Positions 9,598-18,553 of a stretch of DNA of 64,000 nucleotides are shown piece by piece. Numbering within the stretch: the first letter of the stretch is position 1; the number at the start of each line of letters is the position of its first letter. Origin of the DNA: Flavobacterium sp. N502536 (GTDB lineage: Bacteria > Bacteroidota > Bacteroidia > Flavobacteriales > Flavobacteriaceae); the NCBI RefSeq assembly GCF_025947345.1, contig NZ_CP110011.1, positions 1,302,001 through 1,366,000 of the forward strand. The letters are read 5' to 3'. Under the pieces are notes generated by a model. The model made no database searches. It saw nothing but the letters and a program-made list of their open reading frames with translations, and was not told the origin of the DNA. The position numbers were made by a program, and so were the translations under genes.

Positions 9598-10305
9598 ATG
9601 AAATATAAAAGAATTCTTCTAAAACTTAGCGGCGAGGCCTTAATGGGTGATTTACAATACGGAATTGACCCTAAAAGATTAGCTGAATATGCTGAAGAAA
9701 TTAAGCAAATTCATAACAAAGGAGTAGAGATTGCTATTGTTATTGGCGGAGGAAATATTTTTAGAGGCGTTGCAGGTGCAAGTGCCGGTATGGATAGAGT
9801 ACAAGGTGACTACATGGGAATGCTTGCTACTGTAATTAATGGAATGGCTTTGCAGGGTGCACTTGAAGACAAAGGAATGAAAACGCGTTTGCAGACTGCT
9901 TTAAAAATGGAATCTATTGCAGAACCTTATATCAAAAGAAGAGCAGACCGTCATCTTGAAAAAGGAAGAATTGTAATTTTTGGTGCCGGAACCGGAAACC
10001 CTTATTTTACAACCGATACAGCAGCCGTTTTAAGAGGAATTGAAATCAATGCAGATGTGATCTTAAAAGGAACCCGTGTGGATGGTGTTTATGATTCTGA
10101 TCCTGAAAAAAATGCAGCAGCTGTAAAGTTTGATTTTATTTCGTTTGATGATGTCCTTAAAAAAGGATTGAATGTGATGGATACCACTGCTTTTACTTTA
10201 AGTCAGGAAAACAAATTACCGATCGTTGTTTTTGATATGAACAAAATTGGTAATCTTTTGAAAATCTGTGAAGGTGAAAACGTTGGAACAGTAGTGAACA
10301 TCTAG
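9598..10305 (+). CDS. pyrH: UMP kinase
   Basis: Hexameric amino acid kinase-family enzyme phosphorylating UMP to UDP for pyrimidine nucleotide synthesis. The 235 residues carry the phosphate-binding KLSGEALMG (9-17), GGGNIFRG in the second glycine loop, [15 protein letters not shown] and the late DGVYDSDP block. Length is normal. frr follows on the same strand after about 160 bases of AT-rich spacer, the usual pyrH-frr pairing. Confidence 0.97.
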   Translation: MKYKRILLKLSGEALMGDLQYGIDPKRLAEYAEEIKQIHNKGVEIAIVIGGGNIFRGVAGASAGMDRVQGDYMGMLATVINGMALQGALEDKGMKTRLQTALKMESIAEPYIKRRADRHLEKGRIVIFGAGTGNPYFTTDTAAVLRGIEINADVILKGTRVDGVYDSDPEKNAAAVKFDFISFDDVLKKGLNVMDTTAFTLSQENKLPIVVFDMNKIGNLLKICEGENVGTVVNI

Positions 10306-10465
10306 ACTGCTTAGATTGTCAGAATTTTAGATCATTCCATTTTTCTAAATTTTGACAATGTTTACAAAGTATTCATAAAAATAAAATATATTAGTTAGTA
10401 AATTAGAGGTGTATTTTCTTTAAAATTTGAAAACCTAATCCTCTAAAATCTAAAAATCTAAAAAA

Positions 10466-11029
10466 ATGACGGAAGAAATAGAATTTATATTAGATAGTAC
10501 TGAAGAATCTATGAATGGTTCGATTGCACATTTAGAGAAAGAATTTCTTAACATTCGTGCAGGAAAAGCTTCTCCGGCAATGTTGGGAAGTGTTTTTGTA
10601 GATTATTACGGATCTGCAACACCTCTTTCTCAGGTGTCAAAAATTAGTGTTCCTGATGCGAGAACGATCACTTTACAGCCTTTTGAAAAAAACATGCTAC
10701 AAGTTATCGAAAAAGCAATCATGGTAGCCAACATTGGTTTTAACCCAATGAATAACGGAGACGTTATCATCATCAGTGTTCCGCCTTTGACAGAAGAGCG
10801 TCGTAAAGACTTAGCTAAACAAGCAAAATCTGAAGCAGAAGATGCTAAAATTGGGGTTCGTAACGTACGTAAGGATGCCAATACGGATATCAAAAAATTA
10901 GAAAAAGAAGGAACTTCTGAAGACATTTGCAAATCAGCCGAAGATCAGGTTCAGAATTTAACGAATACGTACATCAAAAAAATCGATGAATTACTGGCAG
11001 CAAAAGAAGCCGAAATCATGAAGGTGTAA
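10466..11029 (+). CDS. frr: Ribosome-recycling factor
   Basis: Splits post-termination ribosomes with EF-G. The 187 residues match the usual 185 and contain IRAGKASPAML near the N-terminus, VPPLTEERRKDL and the VRNVRKDAN stretch of the three-helix bundle. It is followed immediately by a strong terminator. Confidence 0.97.
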   Translation: MTEEIEFILDSTEESMNGSIAHLEKEFLNIRAGKASPAMLGSVFVDYYGSATPLSQVSKISVPDARTITLQPFEKNMLQVIEKAIMVANIGFNPMNNGDVIIISVPPLTEERRKDLAKQAKSEAEDAKIGVRNVRKDANTDIKKLEKEGTSEDICKSAEDQVQNLTNTYIKKIDELLAAKEAEIMKV

Positions 11030-11047
11030 TCCTATTCAACACAAAAT

Positions 11048-11087
11048 AAAAATCCGTTTAGTTAAATTGTACTGAACGGATTTTTTT
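11048..11087 (+). terminator. Rho-independent terminator after frr
   Basis: AAATCCGTT and AACGGATTT form the stem and a run of seven Ts follows, 20 bases beyond the frr stop. Confidence 0.85.
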
Positions 11088-11147
11088 ATTCTTATTTTTG
11101 CATACCATTTTTACATTTTGTCCGTTTTTGAAACTATAACATTCTCT

Positions 11148-13643
11148 ATGAAGCTATTTTGTTTGTTGACTTTGTTTTTCACGCTTACCATTCAGGCGCA
11201 ATTTCAAATAAACGGAATTGTAACGGACTCTAATAATAAACCACTCCCTTTTGCTACCATTACAACTTCTGACAGCAACAATACGATTACGGATGTTGAC
11301 GGGAAGTTCATTCTGAAAATGTCTGTAAAACCAGCCGCTTTTACCGTTTCGTATATTGGCTTTCAAACCAGAACGATTTCAGTTGCGGAGCATAAAACTT
11401 TTTATCCCATCTCTCTTTCTCAAAAGACCGACGATTTAAAAGAGGTGGTGGTTTCAAACGAAAACCCGGCCCTGACGATTATTAAGAAGGTCATTGCGAA
11501 TAAAAACAAAAACAATCCGCAGAAAAAACTCAACAGTTTCGAATATAAAAGCTACAATAAACTTATCGTAACCGCCAATCCGGATTCGATCGACGGCAGA
11601 ATCGACTCTACGGCAGCTTACAAAAATCTCGACAAAAAACGCATTAACATTGATTCTTCTGACTATAAATTCAAAGAAATAATCAGCAAGCAGCATTTGT
11701 TTCAAACCGAAAAAGTTTCCCAATATCAGTTTGGCAATCATAAATTAAAAGAAACCATACTAGGAACTAAGATGGCGGGGTTTAAACAGCCTATTTATGA
11801 AATTATTGCTTTCAACCTACAGTCGATTTCGATTTATGATTCGAAGTACGAACTGATTGAAACGAAATACGAAAATCCAATTTCAAACGACGCTCCGCAA
11901 AGTTACAATTACAAGATCCTGGATACCGTAAATATAAAAGGGCGCGAAACCTATATGATTTACTTTAAAAACAAGCAAAGAAGAAAATCATCGGGATTAG
12001 AGGGCGTTTTGTACATCGATCAGGAAAATTTTGCTGTTGCCAAAGCCGTAATGCGGATCAAAGGAGTTCTGGACATTAGCGGAATTCATGAATTTGAATA
12101 CGTACCCAGCGAAAAAATATGGTTCCAAAGCAATACCACTTTTAAGATTGTAAAAGGAAAAAGTGACGATGACATTAAGATCTTAGGAGGAACGATTCAG
12201 TTTGACGGAGATGTTGAAGATAATTTTGAACCCCGAAAAAAATCGGCATCCGATTTTACGTATCTGTTATCTGAGAGTAACAATTTCGATATTCATTACA
12301 ACACCACTCCATCTATAAAAAACCCGGCGCTTTACATCGAAATTAAAGACGATGCCAACAAAAAACCGGAAACGTTCTGGGAAGCCTACAGAAAAGAAAG
12401 TCTGGACCTAAAAAGCCAAAAAACATACCAGTTGATAGACAGTCTTTCAATAAAGAAAAGAATCGAAAATCGCTTGGGATTGGGCCGAAAAATAATCAAT
12501 GGCTATTTTCCGATTGGTCCGGTCGATCTGGACTTGAAGAAAATCATCAGTTACAACAATTACGAAGGTTTCAGGCTCGGGCTTGGCGGTATTACCAACG
12601 ATCGTTTTTCTAAAAATTTCAGAATCGAAGGATATGGGGCTTACGGAACAAAAGACGGTGCGTTTAAGTACAGTCTTGGCACAGGAGTTTTATTGGATAA
12701 AAATACCAATACATGGGTAAATGGTTATTATACCGATGATGTTCGGGAGATTGCGAGTACCGTTTTCGCAGTGGACAAACGTGTTTTTAAAATTTACGAC
12801 CCACGTCCTATCAACATCAGCACTTTTTATCAGTATGTGGGCTGGAAAGCCAATATTCAGACTAAAATCATTCCGAAAACGGAAGCAATTCTGGAATTTT
12901 CGAGAACTGCTGTAGAACCTAAATTCGATTATCTATTTAATTACAATGGAAAGTTGTACTCGGATTATGTCATGACTACCGCAATGGTTTCGATTGTTTG
13001 GGCGCCCTTTAGCGCTTTTATGCAAACCCCAACCGGAAGAACGGAAACCGATAAAAGATTTCCAAGGTTTACTTTTCAATACACACAGTCGCTACCCAAT
13101 GTTATGGAAAACGATTTTACTTTTGGGAAAATAGATTTCAAAGCAGAGTATGAAAAGAAATATCTGGACGGTCAAAAAACGAGTTTGCTCCTGCAGGGCG
13201 GTTATGCTACGGGCGATGCACCCCTTACCCATTTGTACAACACCATGCCCAACAACTTAACGAAGGAAACCGTGATTCAGCGTATTACTTTTGCCGGACG
13301 AAACAGTTTTGAAACGATGTTTTTTAACGAGTTTTTCTCCAGTCAATATGTGTTTTTCCAAATCAAACATGGTTTTGACCGAATCAGAATACTCAAAAAA
13401 GTCCGTCCTTCCCTGGTACTGGTTACAAGAATGGCATGGGGAAATATGGAGAATCCGCAACAGCACGTAGGTCCAACCTATAAAACCCTGGACAAAGGTT
13501 TTTTCGAATCGGGAATCGAACTTAACAAGATTTATAAAGGTATTGGTTTAGGTGGCTTCTATCGTTATGGCCCGAACCAACTAATGAGGTTTGAGGATAA
13601 TATTGCCGTTAAGATTTCCTATGTACTGGATTTGGGACTATAA
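11148..13643 (+). CDS. DUF5686 / carboxypeptidase-regulatory-like domain protein
   Basis: An 831-residue envelope protein. The ATG at 11148 is chosen because it gives a clean signal peptide (MKLFCLLTLFFTLTIQAQ); upstream codons, beginning at a TTG, look noncoding. Residues about 22-95 form a CarboxypepD_reg-like beta-sandwich (GIVTDSNNKPLPFATI), as at the N-terminus of TonB-dependent proteins. The rest is DUF5686, ending with alternating aromatic strands and a terminal DLGL suggestive of an outer-membrane barrel. No TonB plug is seen. Function is unknown; an outer-membrane location is inferred. Confidence 0.8.
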   Translation: MKLFCLLTLFFTLTIQAQFQINGIVTDSNNKPLPFATITTSDSNNTITDVDGKFILKMSVKPAAFTVSYIGFQTRTISVAEHKTFYPISLSQKTDDLKEVVVSNENPALTIIKKVIANKNKNNPQKKLNSFEYKSYNKLIVTANPDSIDGRIDSTAAYKNLDKKRINIDSSDYKFKEIISKQHLFQTEKVSQYQFGNHKLKETILGTKMAGFKQPIYEIIAFNLQSISIYDSKYELIETKYENPISNDAPQSYNYKILDTVNIKGRETYMIYFKNKQRRKSSGLEGVLYIDQENFAVAKAVMRIKGVLDISGIHEFEYVPSEKIWFQSNTTFKIVKGKSDDDIKILGGTIQFDGDVEDNFEPRKKSASDFTYLLSESNNFDIHYNTTPSIKNPALYIEIKDDANKKPETFWEAYRKESLDLKSQKTYQLIDSLSIKKRIENRLGLGRKIINGYFPIGPVDLDLKKIISYNNYEGFRLGLGGITNDRFSKNFRIEGYGAYGTKDGAFKYSLGTGVLLDKNTNTWVNGYYTDDVREIASTVFAVDKRVFKIYDPRPINISTFYQYVGWKANIQTKIIPKTEAILEFSRTAVEPKFDYLFNYNGKLYSDYVMTTAMVSIVWAPFSAFMQTPTGRTETDKRFPRFTFQYTQSLPNVMENDFTFGKIDFKAEYEKKYLDGQKTSLLLQGGYATGDAPLTHLYNTMPNNLTKETVIQRITFAGRNSFETMFFNEFFSSQYVFFQIKHGFDRIRILKKVRPSLVLVTRMAWGNMENPQQHVGPTYKTLDKGFFESGIELNKIYKGIGLGGFYRYGPNQLMRFEDNIAVKISYVLDLGL

Positions 13644-13666
13644 ATGTTAAATTCCAATTCTTTTAA

Positions 13667-13866
13667 ATTCCAAATTCCAAAAACTAAATCCCAAATCTCA
13701 AATTCCAAATTCCAATGTGACGTATCGTTTCATTTCGGTAAAAGGAGAAATCACAAATAAGGAAACAAAAGATCCGTGTAAATCCGCGTTTTCGCAAAGC
13801 GAATCAGCGTCATCCGCGAGTCAAACAAAAAAACAAATTCCAAATTCCAATGTGACGTATCGTTTC
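13667..13866. repeat. Tandem AAATTCCAA-rich repeats with duplicated 33-bp segment
   Basis: This spacer between the convergent DUF5686 and antiporter genes has repeated AAATTCCAA units. A 33-bp stretch starting CAAATTCCAAATTCC and ending CGTATCGTTTC occurs at 13701-13733 and again at 13834-13866. No gene is seen in 13644-14063; a palindromic element (13852-13959) and a terminator (13985-14023) fill the rest. Confidence 0.6.
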
Positions 13867-13959
13867 GATGAAAGAAGGAATCTCCGTAAGTAACTCCGCA
13901 GCGAAAACACAAGTTTTGTCGAGTTTCTCGTGGAGACTCCTCGTTCCTCGGAATGGCAA
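13852..13959. repeat. Palindromic intergenic element, copy 2
   Basis: GGAATCTCCGTAAGTAACTCCGC on the left is matched, inverted and imperfectly, by CGTGGAGACTCCTCGTTCC followed by CGGAATGGC on the right. It belongs to the same family as 153-251. Confidence 0.5.
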
Positions 13960-13984
13960 AAATGCGAACAAAACTCAAACAAAA

Positions 13985-14023
13985 AAATCCCAAACCCAAT
14001 TATAAAATTGGAATTTGGAATTT
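13985..14023 (-). terminator. Inverted-repeat terminator after the CPA2 antiporter
   Basis: AAATCCCAAACCCAATT pairs with AATTGGAATTTGGAATTT. It lies 40 bases past the antiporter stop and is nearly identical to the hairpin at 261-300. Confidence 0.6.
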
Positions 14024-14063
14024 TAAAGATTGTAATTTTAAAAAAATTGTAATTTAAACTCTT

Positions 14064-16334
14064 TTATGGTTTCAAGATCAATACCGAAGGTGTATTGTTC
14101 AACCAGGTGCTTTGAGATTCTATTAATTTCTTCCAGCTGTCCAAACTAATAATCATTAAGTTCTGATTCTCCAGAAACTCTTTTTTAATTGTTCGGTCGT
14201 GCATAATCATAATGTGATTGGGTGCAATTTGCTCAATCGAACGAATCGTTTCCTGAATATCTCTGGTGTTTTTTACTTCACCGCTGGCATCCAGAACGGT
14301 AATCTGAGAGCCGTTATTGTTAATTAACTTTTTAGCATAATCAATCAAAAAAGCATCTTCCTTACTAAAAACCGGCATAAAAACCTGATTGACTTCTTCC
14401 AGTTTCTTATCGATAAAAATCCCAACAGGCATTTTGCTCTTTGCAATAATATGACGTGTTCTCTCGTCAAAAGGAGAATTCTCAAACAATCCTTCTTTAC
14501 CGGTAAACTTATCAATCAAACGATCCGGGTTTACAATTCTGGTGGTAAATCCGAGAATTTTCCCCAATAGGGTTCCTTCAAAAATGGACTGCCCTAACCC
14601 CACTAACAATAAGTCATATTCGCCTTGATTTGCAGTATCAATAATATCCGTATCGATATCATTTGTCACTTTAAAAACACTCACCATATTCTGATTCAGA
14701 CGTTCTGATTCTTCAATCACCGGCATGAGCATTTTACGTTCGTGATCTTTCACATCAAACGAGTGTATCTCGGTACTCAGTGATAAATGCATTGCCGTTA
14801 CTATAGAGTTATCGGCTTGTTTCTTCACCAAACTATTGGCCAGTTTTAGTAATTTTTTTCCTTTTTCAGGAGTGGCAAAAGAAAGTAGAATTTTATACTT
14901 GCTTTTATTTCCAATTTCCTGTGGAATGGCCGTTATTTTATCTTTAAAAATAAAACCTATTAAATCCAGTGCAGGCCCTGTCATGAAGGTGGTTACCAAA
15001 GCCATAATTACCATCATGGTAAAAATTTCTGTGGATAAAACGCCCAAATCATAACCTATGTTTAAAACAACCAGTTCCATCAAACCACGGGTATTCATTA
15101 AAGCTCCAATGGCTAAACTGTCTTTCCAGCTTTGGCCGACGAATTTTGCAGCAAAAGCACTTCCAAAGAATTTTCCGGCTACGGCTACTCCAATAATTAC
15201 AGCAGTTACCTTCCATAAATACGGGTCGTTCAGTAAACCAATCTGAGTACGCAAACCGGTAAACACAAAGAACAATGGCAATAAAACGATAATGGCTACA
15301 TCTTCTACTTTCTCGATAAAGATATTTCTGAATTTATTGTTTTCAGGCATAATTGCTCCGGCTAAAAAAGCACCAAACAACGCATGAATTCCGATTAACT
15401 CGGCAGCATAAGCAGAGAATAAAAGTGTTAAAAAGAAAATAGCAACAACCGGTTTGTTCAGACTCTCACGTGTCGAATTTAAATCACCCACACGTTTCAG
15501 GAACGGACGAACTATTTTCAGCATGATAATGACATACAATAAAGCCAAACCAATTACGTACAAAGCACTCGTAAACGAACCTGCCTTTACAATGGCAATT
15601 ACCAATGCCAAAATACACCAGGCCGTAATATCATCGGCAGCGGCACAGGTAATGGCTATGGTACCGAGTTTTGTTTTTTGCATTCCGCGCTCCTGTACAA
15701 TACGGGCAAGAACGGGAAATGCCGTAATACTCATAGCAATTCCCATAAACAATCCGAAAGAGGCAAACTCAACCCCAACCGGCGCAAAAGTATGGTAGAT
15801 AAAATAAGCTAATGACAGACCCAGGGCAAAAGGGATTACAATACTTGCGTGACTTATAACTACAGCATCATGTGCTTTATTTTTCAAAACTTTCAAATCC
15901 AATTCCATTCCAATCACAAACATGAAAAAAATCAAACCAATCTGACTTAAAAATTGCAGGTTTCCTAAAGATTCTTTTGGGAACAAGGCTCCTGAAAATT
16001 CAGGAAAATACATTCCGATCAAGGAAGGTCCCAAAACAATTCCGGCAATCATTTCTCCAATTACAGAAGGCTGTCCGATTTTTCTAAAAACCCACCCGAA
16101 CAAACGTGCTACTAAAATAATAGTCACAATCTGTGCTAACAAAATAGCCAAAGGATGCTGAAGGTTATCTACCATCGAGTGAAGAAAATCATTCCAATGA
16201 TTGCTTTCGATTTTTTTATGAACGATTCCGCGTCCGGCCTCAAGTGAAGCTCCCTTTGAGATTACCCAATATATCAGGGCCGTAAAACCTCCAATGACAG
16301 TAACGTAAAACAAGGAGTTTTTAATATTATTCAT
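14064..16334 (-). CDS. CPA2-family cation:proton antiporter
   Basis: A 756-residue membrane antiporter with a KefB-like Na+/H+ exchanger domain. The start at 16334 (MNNIKNSLFYV) is preferred; 18 extra codons upstream look noncoding. After a first hydrophobic segment and linker, about 12 membrane segments span roughly residues 60-460, with GEMIAGIVLGPSLIG, an acidic pair in TCAAADDITAWC and MNTRGLMELV, all typical of the family. From about 475 to the end lie two universal-stress-protein-like cytoplasmic segments in place of RCK/TrkA domains, a common Bacteroidota form. It probably exchanges Na+ or K+ for H+; the ion is not certain. Confidence 0.85.
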   Translation of the reverse strand: MNNIKNSLFYVTVIGGFTALIYWVISKGASLEAGRGIVHKKIESNHWNDFLHSMVDNLQHPLAILLAQIVTIILVARLFGWVFRKIGQPSVIGEMIAGIVLGPSLIGMYFPEFSGALFPKESLGNLQFLSQIGLIFFMFVIGMELDLKVLKNKAHDAVVISHASIVIPFALGLSLAYFIYHTFAPVGVEFASFGLFMGIAMSITAFPVLARIVQERGMQKTKLGTIAITCAAADDITAWCILALVIAIVKAGSFTSALYVIGLALLYVIIMLKIVRPFLKRVGDLNSTRESLNKPVVAIFFLTLLFSAYAAELIGIHALFGAFLAGAIMPENNKFRNIFIEKVEDVAIIVLLPLFFVFTGLRTQIGLLNDPYLWKVTAVIIGVAVAGKFFGSAFAAKFVGQSWKDSLAIGALMNTRGLMELVVLNIGYDLGVLSTEIFTMMVIMALVTTFMTGPALDLIGFIFKDKITAIPQEIGNKSKYKILLSFATPEKGKKLLKLANSLVKKQADNSIVTAMHLSLSTEIHSFDVKDHERKMLMPVIEESERLNQNMVSVFKVTNDIDTDIIDTANQGEYDLLLVGLGQSIFEGTLLGKILGFTTRIVNPDRLIDKFTGKEGLFENSPFDERTRHIIAKSKMPVGIFIDKKLEEVNQVFMPVFSKEDAFLIDYAKKLINNNGSQITVLDASGEVKNTRDIQETIRSIEQIAPNHIMIMHDRTIKKEFLENQNLMIISLDSWKKLIESQSTWLNNTPSVLILKP

Positions 16335-16515
16335 AACTCGTTTTTTTGATTTATTGCTGCAAATATCAACACTCCAATTGTAGTGCAAAAGTAAATTTAC
16401 CGCTAATTTTCAATCCATGTAACAAGTCCGAAAAACTTTGTAATAAGTTAACAACAACCTCTAAAACGATTGTCATCTTCAGTGAAGTAGAGTGCTTTTG
16501 TAATTAAAAAGAGGG

Positions 16516-16540
16516 GGCTTCGACTTCGCTCAGCCTGACA
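16516..16540. repeat. Interspersed CTTCGACTTCGCTC repeat, copy 1
   Basis: GGGCTTCGACTTCGCTCAGC continues to TGACA and is followed by the mini-hairpin GGACTTCGTCC. An inverted copy with a single mismatch is at 25359-25383, and a palindromic relative is at 28694-28736. Confidence 0.55.
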
Positions 16541-16563
16541 GGACTTCGTCCTTAACTAAAATC

Positions 16564-17283
16564 TTATAGTTTGACTCTTTTCAGGAAATCGGCACGATAA
16601 GTTTCACTCAGAATTAAAGAGCTGTTTTTACCGTCTTTTTCTAAATGGTGCAATACAATTTCATTATGATTAAAAAACTTTATTGCCTTTACGGCCACAA
16701 TTTCTTTTTTGTTGACACGGCAAAAATCAGTCTCGGGAAGTTCCTGTAAAAGGGTATCAAATTTCACATTCTTTAAGTTGAGCAAACTTCCGTCAACCAG
16801 CAGTACGGTTTTATCCCGACTGTCACTAATGGCCGTCTTGATGTACTGAATCTGATTAAAATAAAGTAACGTTTTGCCTTTATCGGTATTCAACTGAATG
16901 AATTTTTTAGCGGCATCCGGTTTGTCGAAACGTTCAAAAGCTTTTGAGATCGCTTTTTGCAAACGTTCGAGTTTTACCGGTTTTGTAATATAATCGACCG
17001 CATCAATATTAAAAGCATCAGCGGCATACTCTTTATAAGCTGTGCAGAAAATAACCAACTTATTGTCGAGAGTTTCTGCCAGATGCAAACCGTCGATTCC
17101 GGGCATTTCGATATCTGAAATCAACAAATCAAAATCGAGATTCGGAATTTCAGCGAGGAGTTTTTCGGGATTGTTAAACGTTTTTACAATTTCTACTTCG
17201 GGAATCTGTTCGCAAAGCATTTTCAGATACGTTAAGCCCGGCAGCTCATCGTCCAGCAGCAAGCATTTCAGTTTTGTATTCAA
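16564..17283 (-). CDS. LytTR-family response regulator
   Basis: A 239-residue transcription regulator. The receiver domain (1-120) has the acidic DDE at 11-13, phosphoacceptor Asp57 in LLISDIEMPGIDG and the conserved Lys in DYITKPVK. Residues about 125-239 form a LytTR DNA-binding domain (TDFCRVNKKEIV and HHLEKDGKN). It overlaps the end of the sensor kinase gene by 38 bases, so the two are co-translated. Targets are unknown; the neighbouring SMR pump is a candidate by position only. Confidence 0.9.
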   Translation of the reverse strand: MNTKLKCLLLDDELPGLTYLKMLCEQIPEVEIVKTFNNPEKLLAEIPNLDFDLLISDIEMPGIDGLHLAETLDNKLVIFCTAYKEYAADAFNIDAVDYITKPVKLERLQKAISKAFERFDKPDAAKKFIQLNTDKGKTLLYFNQIQYIKTAISDSRDKTVLLVDGSLLNLKNVKFDTLLQELPETDFCRVNKKEIVAVKAIKFFNHNEIVLHHLEKDGKNSSLILSETYRADFLKRVKL

Positions 17284-18004
17284 GTAAGTCTATTTTTAGA
17301 TGAGCAATATAAATGTCATTTTCGACAAATCGGTCGAGTTTGAAGTTGTTTTTGTAAATAATTCGCAAGCGGTGTTCTAAGGTGGCGTGGCCAAAACCGC
17401 TTCGTTCTTTTTTCAATACTTTTTTATCCGATATTTTATTGGAAACGGTCATCGAAAAAGCATTGTCCCTAAACTCAAATACAACCGAAATAAAAGCATC
17501 GGCACTCTGTAAGTCGGCATGTTTAAAAGCATTTTCAATTAAATCAATCGAAATTAACGGTGCCAGTAAAGGCTGCTCGTACAACTTATCTTCTTTATTG
17601 ATGTTGGTTTTGATTTTCAATTCAAAAAGCGGACTGATTTTGATCTTATTGATTTCGATTAAATTGAGTGCAAAATCAATTTCTTCTTTTGCCGTGACAA
17701 ATTTTTTCTTACTCTCGTAAAGAATATAATCCAATACATTCGCCAGTTTATCTAAGGCAAAATAGGTTTGATAAGCATGCGACTGAATCGAATTTAAAAT
17801 ATTCTTAAACAAATGCGGATTCAGTTTTGACTCTAAAGTCTCCAACTGCAAATCGTTCACCTTCATTTCGAGTGCATAAAAGCTTTTCTCGGCATCGTCT
17901 TTTGCTTTTTTGAACTGCAGCAGTTGATACATCAAAAAACAAATGATAACGATAAGCAATAAGAGAATTGCCAGAAATATAAAAGTGATTGTATTGTCTT
18001 GCAT
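17246..18004 (-). CDS. LytS-type sensor histidine kinase
   Basis: A 252-residue kinase of the His_kinase (PF06580) type: a single N-terminal membrane helix (about 7-28), a short coiled coil, then the phosphoacceptor block KLNPHLFKNILNSI with His64 and an ATPase domain with IDLIENAFKHA. There is no periplasmic sensor domain, so input must come through the membrane helix or a partner. It pairs with the overlapping LytTR regulator downstream. Confidence 0.88.
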   Translation of the reverse strand: MQDNTITFIFLAILLLLIVIICFLMYQLLQFKKAKDDAEKSFYALEMKVNDLQLETLESKLNPHLFKNILNSIQSHAYQTYFALDKLANVLDYILYESKKKFVTAKEEIDFALNLIEINKIKISPLFELKIKTNINKEDKLYEQPLLAPLISIDLIENAFKHADLQSADAFISVVFEFRDNAFSMTVSNKISDKKVLKKERSGFGHATLEHRLRIIYKNNFKLDRFVENDIYIAHLKIDLLEYKTEMLAAGR

Positions 18005-18045
18005 TGTTTATGTAAAGTTTAAAAGTTTTTCTTGCCCACAGATTT

Positions 18046-18375
18046 TTAATGACTGGAAACAAACTTCAATCCAATAATCGAAGCAATTAAAGTCGAAAGA
18101 AAGAATATTCTCCAGAAAGTGGCTGGTTCTTTAAAAACTAATATTCCAACCAAAACAGTTCCAACTGCTCCAATTCCGGTCCAAACCGCATAGGCAGTTC
18201 CAATGGACAATACCTGAGTGGCTTTATACAACAAAAACATACTGATGGAAAGACAAACAAAGAAACCAATCATCCAGTAGGTCGAAACCGTTCCTGTCGT
18301 TTCTTTGGCTTTGCCGAGACAAGAGGCAAAGGCAACTTCAAAAAGTCCTGCGATTATTAATAGAATCCAATTCAT
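18046..18375 (-). CDS. SMR-family efflux transporter, SugE/Gdx-like
   Basis: A 109-residue protein with four membrane helices. The essential Glu13 is in GLFEVAFA, and GTAYAVWTGIGAVG is the family signature, closer to SugE/Gdx (guanidinium exporters) than to EmrE. SMR proteins work as antiparallel dimers exchanging cation for proton. No guanidine riboswitch is recognisable upstream. The stop is 41 bases before the sensor kinase start on the same strand, so they may share a transcript. Confidence 0.85.
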   Translation of the reverse strand: MNWILLIIAGLFEVAFASCLGKAKETTGTVSTYWMIGFFVCLSISMFLLYKATQVLSIGTAYAVWTGIGAVGTVLVGILVFKEPATFWRIFFLSTLIASIIGLKFVSSH

Positions 18376-18526
18376 TTTCTACCTCTTTTTAAATTAGATA
18401 CAAATATGAGAAAAGCTAACGTAGAATTCTATAAAATATCACATTTTTAAACGACGGCATCGTTTCAATTGTGTTAACAAACCGTAAAAACCAAGCCGAA
18501 TATTTAAGATTTCGAGCACTTTTCAC

Positions 18527-18534
18527 TACATTTG
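18527..18534 (+). promoter_or_regulatory. -7 promoter element of the MMPL exporter gene
   Basis: TACATTTG is a perfect TAnnTTTG match, 19 bases upstream of the start codon at 18554. Confidence 0.5.
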
Positions 18535-18553
18535 CATCCATTTTACAAATTTT

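Noticed and set aside
15454..15798. Plus-strand frame of 114 codons inside the antiporter gene
   Set aside because: It is a shadow of the strongly conserved antiporter membrane region.
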